Part shown: positions 17,709 through 25,307 of the stretch, piece by piece
Layout: every line of letters starts with the position of its first letter
Numbering within the stretch: position 1 is the stretch's first letter
Assembly (NCBI RefSeq): GCF_018224885.1
Contig: NZ_JAGTXB010000001.1
Span: forward strand, 1-64,000
DNA from: Chitinophaga hostae
GTDB taxonomy: Bacteria > Bacteroidota > Bacteroidia > Chitinophagales > Chitinophagaceae
Length of the DNA stretch: 64,000 bases
Direction: 5' to 3'
Notes under the pieces: model-generated
What the model was told of the DNA's origin: nothing
Databases searched by the model: none
Seen by the model: the letters and a program-made list of their open reading frames with translations, nothing else
Made by a program: the position numbers and the translations under genes

Positions 17709-17821
17709 CACCGTTATTTAAAACCGCCAACAATTATCCCGTATTAGTTGTTGATAATACAGGTGCCGACAATTAAAATTACGACATGACTTTGCTCATA
17801 GTTATTTTTTTTCCTGCACGA

Positions 17822-17829
17822 TAATTTTG
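17822..17829 (+). promoter_or_regulatory. -7 promoter element of the CoA-transferase operon
   Basis: TAATTTTG is a full match to TAnnTTTG and lies 16 bases before the ATG at 17846. No TTG at the ideal -33 spacing is seen. Confidence 0.4.
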
Positions 17830-17845
17830 GAGAAAATTACCATTC

Positions 17846-19117
17846 ATGCCTTACACTTCCGTTAAAGATGCCGCAGCACTTATACAGTCCGGCCACACCG
17901 TATTTATACATACCGCCGCCGCCACCCCAAGAGAACTGGTCAACGCCATGACTGTCCGCAGCCATGAATTGAAACAGGTGCGACTGGTAAGCATCCATAC
18001 AGAATGGGAGGCGCCTTATGCGGAACCGGAGCATGTACACGCTTTCCAGGTAGACGCATTTTTTGTTGGCAAAAATATCCGTAAAGCGGTTAACGAAGGA
18101 CGCGCCAACTATGTACCCATGTTTCTCAGCGAAATACCCCGTTATTTCCGCACCTGCGGGCAGCCCATCGATGTAGCGCTCATATCAGTATCGCCTCCGG
18201 ATAAAAACGGCTACTGCACATTGGGAGTATCCTGCGATGTGAGCAAGGCAGCCGTAGATATGGCAAAGATCATTATTGCAGAAGTAAATCCCCGTATGCC
18301 GAGGGTATTGGGCGATGGCGTCATACATATTTCACGGATAAATGCCGCTGTAGAAGTAGACTACCCTATCTACGCACAAAAAATTAATCCTCCCAGCCAT
18401 ACAGAACTTTCCATAGGCAGGCATGTAGCCTCGCTGATCGATGACCGTGCCACGTTGCAGATGGGCATTGGCGGCATCCCTAATGCGGTGTTGCAATGTT
18501 TATCGAACCATAAAGATCTTGGTATTCACACCGAAATGTTTTCAGATGGTATTATCGACCTTGTGGAAACAGGTGTAATTACCGGCAAATACAAGGCGGT
18601 TCATCCCGGTCTGCTCATTTCCAGCTTTGCCATTGGCAGTCAGCGTTTATATGACTTTATGGATACCAACCTCATTATGCGGCTGATGGATGTGGAATAC
18701 GTAAATAACCCTACTACCATCCGGAAAAATCCCCGTGTTACCGCGATCAACAGTGCGATAGAAATAGATATCTTCGGACAGGTATGTGCAGACTCTATCG
18801 GGTTCCGGCAATATAGCGGCGTGGGCGGGCAAATGGACTTTATGCGGGGAGCCGCGCTGTCGCAGGAAGGCAAACCTATTATCGCCATTCCATCAGTTAC
18901 GTCTAAAGGCATTTCCCGCATTGTATCACGGCTGCAACCCGGCGCCAGCGTAGTTACCACCAGGGCGCATGTGCATTATGTAGTCACGGAATATGGGATT
19001 GCTTACCTGCTGGGAAAGAATTTAAAACAACGCGCACAGGCACTCATCAATATTGCACACCCGGATCACCGGGAACAATTGGAAAAAGACGCATTTGATA
19101 TCTTCAAGGTGTTCTGA
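17846..19117 (+). CDS. Acetyl-CoA hydrolase/CoA-transferase family protein
   Basis: The 423-residue product matches the family that includes 4-hydroxybutyrate CoA-transferase and acetyl-CoA hydrolase. The N-terminal domain contains VDVALISVSPP-like text (PIDVALISVSPPDKNGYCTL), and the C-terminal domain has GIGGIPNAVLQCL, then HTEMFSDGIIDLVETG with the conserved Glu that forms the CoA thioester, and the ending VTEYGIAYLLGKNLKQRAQA. It would move CoA between short carboxylic acids. It is the first of three closely spaced genes on the plus strand. Confidence 0.9.
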   Translation: MPYTSVKDAAALIQSGHTVFIHTAAATPRELVNAMTVRSHELKQVRLVSIHTEWEAPYAEPEHVHAFQVDAFFVGKNIRKAVNEGRANYVPMFLSEIPRYFRTCGQPIDVALISVSPPDKNGYCTLGVSCDVSKAAVDMAKIIIAEVNPRMPRVLGDGVIHISRINAAVEVDYPIYAQKINPPSHTELSIGRHVASLIDDRATLQMGIGGIPNAVLQCLSNHKDLGIHTEMFSDGIIDLVETGVITGKYKAVHPGLLISSFAIGSQRLYDFMDTNLIMRLMDVEYVNNPTTIRKNPRVTAINSAIEIDIFGQVCADSIGFRQYSGVGGQMDFMRGAALSQEGKPIIAIPSVTSKGISRIVSRLQPGASVVTTRAHVHYVVTEYGIAYLLGKNLKQRAQALINIAHPDHREQLEKDAFDIFKVF

Positions 19118-19132
19118 TTTAATAACGGAGGC

Positions 19133-20140
19133 ATGAAGCACATCGTACTCAGTTTATTTCTTTGTGCCTTTGTAACGGCAGTATCCGGGCAAATCACCCA
19201 GGATGCCACTAAACAATTACGGATATACGAAGACGATGATTTCTTTAATATCTGGGGCCGTGGTACCGACCGGGGTTACAGCAATGGCAGTGGCGCAAGT
19301 TATCTTTATATGAAAGAAAAGAAATCCGTTTTCCTTGATAAATGGATACTAGCCAAAGCCGGACCCAATGCCATTAACGTATATGAGTGGGGCCTGATGC
19401 AGGTGATGATTACGCCCAACCAGATTGCAGATTCCAGCTTTATACCCAGCGATTTTTACTATGCCGGCGCCTTGTTTGCCACCCATGGCCTTACTTCTTA
19501 TAATCCGGAGAAAAAGTACAGTCTTCACTCAGAGTTTGTATTTGGCGTACTGGGCCCATGGGCGCTTGCGAAAGAAACACAAACATTTTTTCATCACCTG
19601 ATCGGGTACCAGTCGCCCATGGGCTGGGAATACCAGGTACCGAATGCTCCGCTGATCAACTATAATTTCACCTATGAGCGAATGTTATGGGATCGTATCA
19701 AAAGCCTGGAAATATTGGGCAGTGTTAATATCAGGGCGGGTACTATGACATCCGGTATCAGTGCGTTGTCGTACATCCGGTTTGGTATTTTCAATCCTTA
19801 TTTTGGTAACCGTAACCTGGCAACCGCTACCCGCAGGCGGTTTCAATTGTATGCAATAGCCCGGCCCCAATTCAGCTTCACGGCTTATAATGCGCTGCTG
19901 CAGGGGGGAATATTTAAGTCCCGTGATACCAACTTTGAACAGTTGGAAGGCAATCAGAAAACACATATGCGGCGCTTTTCCATTGGCATGGATTATGGGA
20001 TAGCGATTGTGGTTAACCGCATGAGTCTCAGTTATACACAAAAAACACATACCGAGTGGATGAGCGGCACCGGGAAGCATTCGGTGGGAAACATTACCCT
20101 GTTAATACCCATCTCCCGTAAAACTATTATCAACAAATAA
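19133..20140 (+). CDS. LpxR-like outer-membrane protein (lipid A deacylase family)
   Basis: The 335-residue product has a signal peptide (MKHIVLSLFLCAFVTAVSGQ) followed by YEDDDFFNIWGRGTDRGYSN, which corresponds to the E-N-D-x-F ... TDR-x-YTNG signature of LpxR/DUF2219. The rest is beta-barrel-like, ending in a strand with ITLLIPISRK. LpxR removes the 3' acyloxyacyl group of lipid A at the cell surface; whether this protein does so is inference from the family. Note that the Asn of the ENDxF motif is Asp here. Its stop codon overlaps the ATG of the next gene (TAATG). Confidence 0.75.
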   Translation: MKHIVLSLFLCAFVTAVSGQITQDATKQLRIYEDDDFFNIWGRGTDRGYSNGSGASYLYMKEKKSVFLDKWILAKAGPNAINVYEWGLMQVMITPNQIADSSFIPSDFYYAGALFATHGLTSYNPEKKYSLHSEFVFGVLGPWALAKETQTFFHHLIGYQSPMGWEYQVPNAPLINYNFTYERMLWDRIKSLEILGSVNIRAGTMTSGISALSYIRFGIFNPYFGNRNLATATRRRFQLYAIARPQFSFTAYNALLQGGIFKSRDTNFEQLEGNQKTHMRRFSIGMDYGIAIVVNRMSLSYTQKTHTEWMSGTGKHSVGNITLLIPISRKTIINK

Positions 20141-20703
20141 TGTTATTTACCAAAAACATATCACCCATGCATTTCAAAATGATCCTGTTTGCTGCTGGTA
20201 TCCTGGCATTATCCTGTAATGAAGGGAAAAAGACAGGCGGCGACGCCACGAACAATGACAACGATACCACGTTAACAGTACAGCCATCGTCCGACAGCCA
20301 ACTGGAGGTAAAGCCCATATCCGGTTATTTCCTGAAGAATACCATTACGGTGAATGATAGTCTTACCTTCTGGATCATCGATAACCAGGCTTCGTTCGAC
20401 AGCCTGTTTGGAGTGGCCAAAACCATGAGTAACACTATTGACAAGCCCGATTTCGGCACCCAGCTTGTAATTGCCGCCACAATGCCGCCTACTTATTACG
20501 GTACGCAGATACAGCTGGCATCCGCCACCTCCAACACGGAGAACAACAATGCAGCGCTGCATTTCGTGGCTGCCGGCAACCCGGAAAAGGGAAGTTCTTC
20601 CATTGTTCCTTTATGGCTGGGTGCAGTTCCCAAAACGGGTAAAAGCACTTTTCAGTTGTATACGGGAGATAATTTAACAAAAACCATTACGGCGCAACAA
20701 TAG
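20140..20703 (+). CDS. Uncharacterised lipoprotein
   Basis: The 187-residue product has a lipoprotein signal whose lipobox is ALSC, then a low-complexity linker rich in Asp, Asn and Thr, and a compact C-terminal domain (FWIIDNQASFDSLFG; TQLVIAATMPPTYYGTQIQL; SSIVPLWLGAVPKTGKSTFQ). That domain resembles small beta domains of unknown function in Bacteroidetes lipoproteins. The ATG at 20140 overlaps the lpxR-like stop codon and suggests coupling; an ATG at 20167 also gives a full signal peptide. Its end overlaps the convergent SRPBCC gene by 17 bases. Confidence 0.7.
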   Translation: MLFTKNISPMHFKMILFAAGILALSCNEGKKTGGDATNNDNDTTLTVQPSSDSQLEVKPISGYFLKNTITVNDSLTFWIIDNQASFDSLFGVAKTMSNTIDKPDFGTQLVIAATMPPTYYGTQIQLASATSNTENNNAALHFVAAGNPEKGSSSIVPLWLGAVPKTGKSTFQLYTGDNLTKTITAQQ

Positions 20704-21166
20704 GCTGGCCAAAAATCTTCTCTATGGCCTGGTGCCGGTAGCTAAACAGGTTGTCCAGCTGTTGCTTTACAAACAGGCTATGCGCCAGTCTTCCCAGCCA
20801 GCCAAAGGGAAGGCGGTAGTGAACAATATCTGTCATTTTTACGCCACCGGCCACCAGCCGGAAATGGTGTTCATGATGCCAGATGCTGTAGGGTCCTACT
20901 CTTTGCTCATCAACAAAGTAAGAGAGATATTCCACATGGGTAATTTCTGTCATCCACTCCAGCGGTATTCCCAGCAGGGGCGCCACTGTATACGTAATTA
21001 CCTGGCCCGGATATACCTGCCCGGTATAGGGAGGTGAGGTAACCGTAAAACGCATAAAGGCGGGTGTAATATGCAGCAGGTTGTCTGGCGTGGAAAAATA
21101 ATTCCAGACCTCCTCCGGTGTTCCCGGGATAATCTGCGTACGCTGCAACAGGTAAATGCTGGCCAT
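20687..21166 (-). CDS. SRPBCC family protein (START-like ligand-binding fold)
   Basis: The 159-residue product begins IYLLQRTQIIPGTPEEVWNY, then FSTPDNLLHITPAFMRFTV, the typical start of the polyketide-cyclase/START superfamily, and has FVDEQRVGPYSIWHHEHHFR and GVKMTDIVHYRLPFGWLG in the middle. Such proteins bind hydrophobic ligands or act in cell division/stress in some lineages; no specific role can be given. Single gene, tail-to-tail with the lipoprotein gene. Confidence 0.82.
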   Translation of the reverse strand: MASIYLLQRTQIIPGTPEEVWNYFSTPDNLLHITPAFMRFTVTSPPYTGQVYPGQVITYTVAPLLGIPLEWMTEITHVEYLSYFVDEQRVGPYSIWHHEHHFRLVAGGVKMTDIVHYRLPFGWLGRLAHSLFVKQQLDNLFSYRHQAIEKIFGQPIVAP

Positions 21167-21189
21167 GAGGAATTAATTTTAAAGGAAGC

Positions 21190-21305
21190 CGGGAGGCAAA
21201 AAGCTCCCGGAGCGAAGATACAGGCGGAAGCCTTATAAATAGCAAAATTGCCCCTATCTTCGTCCCCGGAGCTTTTTGCTTTTTGCCTTTAGCTTTCTGC
21301 TTTAT
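21190..21305. repeat. Inverted array of GCTTTTT-type heptamers
   Basis: The left arm near 21193-21219 (AGGCAAAAAGCTC..., ending GCGAAGATA) pairs with the right arm 21255-21284 with a few mismatches. The right flank continues with tandem units (TGCTTTT, TGCCTTT, AGCTTTC, TGCTTTA). It lies between the divergent SRPBCC and Ig-like genes and would include the start region of both transcripts. Confidence 0.75.
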
Positions 21306-21314
21306 CTTCGTTAT

Positions 21315-22772
21315 ATGAATCAATTTTTCAGGAGCTGGTTATTCTGGCTGATGTTTATTATCGTTTCCATTTCATTTACGCGATGCGCCAACATAGTGCC
21401 GCCCAGCGGGGGGCCGAGAGATAGTTTACCTCCTGTTTTGATGCAGGTGACGCCACGGGATTCCACCCTTCATTTCCACAGCAAAAAGGTGTCGTTTATA
21501 TTTGACGAATATGTAGAACTGGATAATGTGAACGATAAGCTCATTGTATCGCCGACCCTGAAACGGCCGCCTATCGTTACCGCCAAACTGCACACCGTTA
21601 CCCTGGAAATAAAAGATACACTGGTACCCAATACCACTTACACGTTCAATTTTGCGGATGCCATCCGCGATATCAACGAACGGAATATCACACAGGACTT
21701 CCAGTATGTGGTATCTACCGGCGATTACCTGGATAGTTTGCAGGTAAGCGGTCACCTGATAGATGCGGAAAATGGCAAGGTAGACAGTAATGTGGCGGTG
21801 ATGCTATACCGCGACCTGACGGACTCCATTGTTTCCAAGGAAAAGCCGGTGTATTACGCCAAAACCAAAGGTGATGGCTCTTTCCGGTTTAAAAATATTG
21901 CACCGGGCGCATATAAGATATTTGCACTGAAAGAGGAAGATCGTGACCTACAGTATAACCAGCCCACAGAGATGATTGCATTTGTAGAAGCTCCGGTGGT
22001 ACTGACGGAAGCCAACCTGGCGGATGTGAACATGCTGTTGTTTATGGAAACCGACAGTACAATAAAAGCGCCACCAGAGCCGGTGGACTCTACCGATATT
22101 CAACAGGAAGAAGAAGATAAGAAAAAGAAGAAACTACCGAAATTAACCATTGCACCTTCTCTTGAAGGCGGTATGCAGGAATTACCGGCGCCGTTGAAAA
22201 TCACTTTTGCGCTGCCACTGCGGAACCTGGACAGTAACCGGTTGATCCTGGCGGAAGACAGCGCTTATCACCCGGTGACCTTTACCAGCACGATGGATTC
22301 CACCAAAACGCAGCTCACCGTAGGTTATACCTGGAAAGAAGGCACTCCCTACCGGTTCATTATCCCTAAAGATGCGCCTACGGATACCGCAGGACAGCAC
22401 CTGGCAAGAGCGGATACGATCAATTTCAGAACCAAGAAGGTAGCGGATTATGCCATTTTTGCCGTAACAGAACTGACTATCAGCGACAGTACCAGGTCGG
22501 CTATCAATGATACTGCCATGCACTATGTAGTACAACTGGTACAGGATAAAACCATTAAATACTCCGGTACCATTGTAAACGGCAAGTGGAACCAGCGCTT
22601 TATTACACCCGGCGAATATGAGATACGGGTATTACTGGACACCAATGGCAATGGCCGTTGGGATCGGGGCCGGTATTACAGCAAGCCGAAGAAACAGCCC
22701 GAGCGGGTGATCATCATTGAGAAGGTAAATCTCAAGGCTTACTGGACCGTGCCAAAGAAAATAAGCATTTAA
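21315..22772 (+). CDS. Ig-like domain lipoprotein (SbsA-like N-terminal domain)
   Basis: The 485-residue product has a lipoprotein signal (MNQFFRSWLFWLMFIIVSIS, then FTRC) followed at once by NIVPPSGGPRDSLPPVL, the hallmark start of a conserved Bacteroidetes lipoprotein family. The SbsA-like Ig domain reads VSFIFDEYVELDNVNDKLIV and NTTYTFNFADAIRDINERNI. A carboxypeptidase-regulatory-like domain follows (SVSGHLIDAENGKVDS-type; DGSFRFKNIAPGAYKIFALK), then an acidic linker with Lys clusters near residue 280 and a second beta domain ending GEYEIRVLLDTNGNGRWDRG. Its role is unknown; a surface or periplasmic structural role is likely. The ATG at 21315 was chosen over an earlier codon within the repeat. 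Confidence 0.85.
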   Translation: MNQFFRSWLFWLMFIIVSISFTRCANIVPPSGGPRDSLPPVLMQVTPRDSTLHFHSKKVSFIFDEYVELDNVNDKLIVSPTLKRPPIVTAKLHTVTLEIKDTLVPNTTYTFNFADAIRDINERNITQDFQYVVSTGDYLDSLQVSGHLIDAENGKVDSNVAVMLYRDLTDSIVSKEKPVYYAKTKGDGSFRFKNIAPGAYKIFALKEEDRDLQYNQPTEMIAFVEAPVVLTEANLADVNMLLFMETDSTIKAPPEPVDSTDIQQEEEDKKKKKLPKLTIAPSLEGGMQELPAPLKITFALPLRNLDSNRLILAEDSAYHPVTFTSTMDSTKTQLTVGYTWKEGTPYRFIIPKDAPTDTAGQHLARADTINFRTKKVADYAIFAVTELTISDSTRSAINDTAMHYVVQLVQDKTIKYSGTIVNGKWNQRFITPGEYEIRVLLDTNGNGRWDRGRYYSKPKKQPERVIIIEKVNLKAYWTVPKKISI

Positions 22773-22820
22773 ATCACGACGGCGGAGGTAGCCTGCGCTT
22801 TCCCTCCGCTGCAATATTCC

Positions 22821-22828
22821 TAACTTTG
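22821..22828 (+). promoter_or_regulatory. -7 promoter element directly in front of recR
   Basis: TAACTTTG ends four bases before the recR ATG at 22833. As Bacteroidetes transcription starts about 5-7 bases after this box, the recR mRNA would begin at or within a base or two of the start codon (leaderless). Confidence 0.45.
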
Positions 22829-22832
22829 CACT

Positions 22833-23453
22833 ATGATATTTTCTTCTGCACTGATAGAAAACGCGGTAAATGAATTTGCGAAACTGCCGGGGATCGGAAA
22901 AAAAACGGCGCTGCGCCTGGTGTTGCACCTGTTAAAACAGGAAACAGCACAGGTAGAGCAGTTTGGAGAGGCGATTGCACGTATGCGGCAACAGATCCGG
23001 TTTTGCAATGTGTGTCACAATGTATCCGATGCCGAGGTATGCAGTATATGCAGCAGTCATTCGCGGCAAAAGCAGGTAGTATGCGTGGTGGAGAGCATCC
23101 GGGATGTAATGGCCATAGAGAACACCCAGCAATTCAATGGTTTATATCATGTGCTGGGGGGAATTATTTCTCCCATTGATGGTATTGGTCCGGATCAGTT
23201 GAATATACATTCGCTGGTGGAAAGGGTGCAGTACCAGGGTGTGGAGGAAGTGATTATGGCGGTAAGTCCAACCATTGAAGGAGATACTACCATCTATTAT
23301 CTCTCTAAAAAACTAAAGGAATTCCCGGTAAAAATTACCACTATTGCCCGTGGTATTGCCTTTGGGGGTGAGCTGGAATATGCTGATGAGATGACGCTGG
23401 CCAGGTCTATCAGCAACAGGCTGCCACTGGAAAACTATGTACAGAATAAATAA
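22833..23453 (+). CDS. recR: Recombination mediator protein RecR
   Basis: RecR works with RecF/RecO to load RecA at gaps during recombinational repair. The 206-residue product has the helix-hairpin-helix ([20 protein letters not shown]), the four-Cys zinc finger ([16 protein letters not shown]), and the Toprim domain ([33 protein letters not shown]) with the typical end [15 protein letters not shown]. Length and start match the family. It is a single gene, with an ATTCGTA-type repeat starting directly after its stop codon. Confidence 0.96.
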   Translation: MIFSSALIENAVNEFAKLPGIGKKTALRLVLHLLKQETAQVEQFGEAIARMRQQIRFCNVCHNVSDAEVCSICSSHSRQKQVVCVVESIRDVMAIENTQQFNGLYHVLGGIISPIDGIGPDQLNIHSLVERVQYQGVEEVIMAVSPTIEGDTTIYYLSKKLKEFPVKITTIARGIAFGGELEYADEMTLARSISNRLPLENYVQNK

Positions 23454-23535
23454 GCATTACGAATCGGGAATTGGGAATTACGGATTTAGGAGGATACCAG
23501 GTTAATTCGTAACTCGTAATTCCCAATTCGTAATG
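23454..23535. repeat. Inverted array of ATTCGTA-type heptamers
   Basis: The left arm starts right after the recR stop codon with units GCATTAC, GAATCGG, GAATTGG, GAATTAC. The right arm (23505-23535) is TTCGTAA, CTCGTAA, TTCCCAA, TTCGTAA, TGC. The two pair with several mismatches over about 30 bases. It lies between the convergent recR and the 75-residue protein gene. Confidence 0.85.
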
Positions 23536-23538
23536 CTT

Positions 23539-23570
23539 TAAAAAAAATACGGGTGCTCAATAGCACCCGT
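23539..23570 (-). terminator. Rho-independent terminator
   Basis: On the minus strand ACGGGTGCT and AGCACCCGT form a perfect 9-bp stem with a 4-base loop, followed by A then eight T. It terminates the minus-strand transcript of the 75-residue protein gene, whose stop is 38 bases upstream, and so supports that gene as real. Confidence 0.85.
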
Positions 23571-23607
23571 CTTCGTTTAACCTGTAATTCCACGTTATGA
23601 AAAGTTG

Positions 23608-23835
23608 TCAGACGGCATCCTTCAAAGGACCGTCCTGAAATATTGTATGATTGGTTTCTGATTCCTTTTCTGCCTGCAGCTCTTTCCACCGCTGCATTTC
23701 ATATTTGTTCAGGAAACATACCTTGAAAACTTCCGGCTGCCGTTCATCATTCGATTGTGGCACTGGTTGCAAGCCCAGACTGGCCAGGTGTTTATGCAGG
23801 GTATGGATGTGTTCTGATATTGTCATGACTGACAT
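23608..23835 (-). CDS. Small uncharacterised protein (75 residues)
   Basis: The product begins MSVMTISEHIHTLHKHLASL and contains VFKVCFLNKYEMQRWKELQA and a polar end DGPLKDAV. It has no signal peptide or membrane segment and one Cys. I do not recognise a family. Support for the gene is the strong terminator just downstream and an in-frame alternative ATG nine bases into the gene (23826), either of which gives the same protein core. A 30-residue Cys-rich ORF lies 47 bases upstream on the same strand and may be co-transcribed. Confidence 0.6.
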   Translation of the reverse strand: MSVMTISEHIHTLHKHLASLGLQPVPQSNDERQPEVFKVCFLNKYEMQRWKELQAEKESETNHTIFQDGPLKDAV

Positions 23836-23882
23836 AAATTTTGTTGTAATAAAATATTTGAGAAGAACTAATGACGAATCTC

Positions 23883-23975
23883 TTAATTGCAGCAGCAATT
23901 ACAAGGAGTGCAGGCGGAGGTCTGGTGGGTGGCCATGGCCGGGTATACTACTATATTTCTATCATTTTGTTGCAT
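23883..23975 (-). CDS. Possible 30-residue Cys-rich peptide
   Basis: An ATG at 23975 opens a 30-codon frame that ends in ACTPCNCCCN followed by TAA. Five of the last nine residues are Cys, which is unusual for a chance frame. The N-terminal part (MQQNDRNIVVYPAMATHQTS) has no signal peptide and no double-glycine site. It lies directly upstream of the 75-residue protein gene, whose transcript has a clear terminator. It could be a metal-binding or modified peptide, a leader, or a random open frame. No modifying enzyme is encoded nearby. Confidence 0.3.
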   Translation of the reverse strand: MQQNDRNIVVYPAMATHQTSACTPCNCCCN

Positions 23976-24159
23976 TGCGTCTTTCTATTACTCCACAAAT
24001 ATAGTAGACTTTGTAGACTATTTCCAAATAAAAATATACAGTATAAACAAAATCTATACTAACAGGTATAAATATAGTTATTTAAAAAAATGAGATAGAA
24101 CCTTTGCCCGGTCGTACGAAACCTTAACTCACAAAACAAGAAATTACCTGGGAAAAGGT

Positions 24160-24167
24160 TATATTTG
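24160..24167 (+). promoter_or_regulatory. -7 promoter element of the metH operon
   Basis: TATATTTG is a full match to TAnnTTTG, 82 bases before the ATG of the first metH gene. No -33 TTG is seen at the right spacing. Confidence 0.45.
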
Positions 24168-24178
24168 TGGGGACTTTT

Positions 24179-24211
24179 ACGGGGTAGATTTGTTTATTGT
24201 TCGACCCCGTT
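24179..24211 (+). promoter_or_regulatory. Leader hairpin upstream of split metH
   Basis: ACGGGGTAGA and TCGACCCCGT pair over ten positions with one A-G mismatch, closing a 12-base loop in the predicted leader RNA. It lies between the -7 box at 24160 and the start codon at 24250. No cobalamin or SAM riboswitch consensus was seen, so its role in control is only possible. Confidence 0.35.
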
Positions 24212-24249
24212 ATCATTTTCCAAACGGTAACTAATAAACGCCTTCATTT

Positions 24250-25266
24250 ATGAAATCTTTACAAGACTGCGCTAATGAGCGCATACTTATCATTGATGGT
24301 GCAATGGGCACCATGATACAACGCTATCAACTCCAGGAATCAGACTACAGGGGCACCCGCTTTGCTAACTATCCCAGTGATCTAAAAGGCAACAACGACC
24401 TCCTTAATCTTACGCAGCCACATATTATTGAAGCGATTCACAAGGAGTACCTGGAAGCAGGCGCTGACATTATTGAAACCAATACTTTCAGCAGTACTTC
24501 TATTGCTATGGCGGACTATGATATGCAGGAACTGGCCTATGAGCTGAACGTAGCTGCAGCTACCATTGCCAAAAAGGCAACAGCGGAGTATAATGCCAAA
24601 ACCCCTGATAAACCGCGTTTTGTGGCAGGCGCCATTGGCCCCATGAATAAAACGCTGTCCCTGTCGCCTGACGTAAACAACCCCGGCTTCCGGTCCGTTT
24701 ACTTCGACGAAGTGGCTACGGCCTACGAAGAGCAGATCCGTGGCTTGTCTGACGGTGGTGTGGACATACTCCTGATAGAAACCATCTTCGATACGCTGAA
24801 CTGTAAAGCAGCCATATATGCCATCAAGAAATACTTCCGGGAATCAGGAAAGCCTGAACTGCCGGTAATGATTTCGGGTACCATTACAGATGCCTCCGGC
24901 AGAACCCTCAGCGGGCAAACGCTGGAAGCCTTTTACATCTCTGTAATGCATGCCAATCCTTTCTCTATTGGTTTAAACTGCGCATTAGGTGGTCAGCAGA
25001 TGCGGCCTTATGTGGAAGAGCTTTCCAACATTGCCAGCTGCTATGTGAGCTGCTACCCTAACGCCGGGTTACCCAACGCCTTCGGGGAATATGATGAGGA
25101 ACCGGAAGACACTGCCTGTATTATCGAAGACTTTGCCGCATCCGGCTTTGTTAACGTTGTAGGTGGTTGTTGCGGTACCACACCGGATCATATACGCCAC
25201 ATTGCATCCCATGTGAAACATATCAAACCACGCCTTAAACCTATATTGGCCGAAACACTGGCATAA
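24250..25266 (+). CDS. metH: Methionine synthase homocysteine-binding module (split MetH)
   Basis: The 338-residue product is the N-terminal homocysteine S-methyltransferase (zinc) module of cobalamin-dependent MetH, encoded as its own gene. The start [20 protein letters not shown] is typical. Zinc ligands are expected at the Cys in GLNCALGG and the pair in [12 protein letters not shown]. It would accept the methyl group from the cobalamin carried by the 920-residue partner encoded 41 bases downstream, making methionine in the cytoplasm. A two-gene MetH is known from Bacteroidetes. Confidence 0.93.
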   Translation: MKSLQDCANERILIIDGAMGTMIQRYQLQESDYRGTRFANYPSDLKGNNDLLNLTQPHIIEAIHKEYLEAGADIIETNTFSSTSIAMADYDMQELAYELNVAAATIAKKATAEYNAKTPDKPRFVAGAIGPMNKTLSLSPDVNNPGFRSVYFDEVATAYEEQIRGLSDGGVDILLIETIFDTLNCKAAIYAIKKYFRESGKPELPVMISGTITDASGRTLSGQTLEAFYISVMHANPFSIGLNCALGGQQMRPYVEELSNIASCYVSCYPNAGLPNAFGEYDEEPEDTACIIEDFAASGFVNVVGGCCGTTPDHIRHIASHVKHIKPRLKPILAETLA

Positions 25267-25307
25267 TTCAACCGGCAGGTTTCTATTTAAACACACCAAC
25301 AGCAACA

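Noticed and set aside
23883..23975. The Cys-rich ORF as a methanobactin or double-glycine RiPP precursor
   Set aside because: No MbnB/MbnC-like, radical SAM or LanB-type gene is adjacent and the leader has no GG site; only the Cys content is suggestive.
24120..24171. A possible pseudoknot (AACCTT/AAGGTT crossed with CTCACAAA/TTTGTGGG) before metH
   Set aside because: It overlaps the consensus -7 promoter box at 24160-24167, so most of it would not be transcribed; the stems are short and probably chance.
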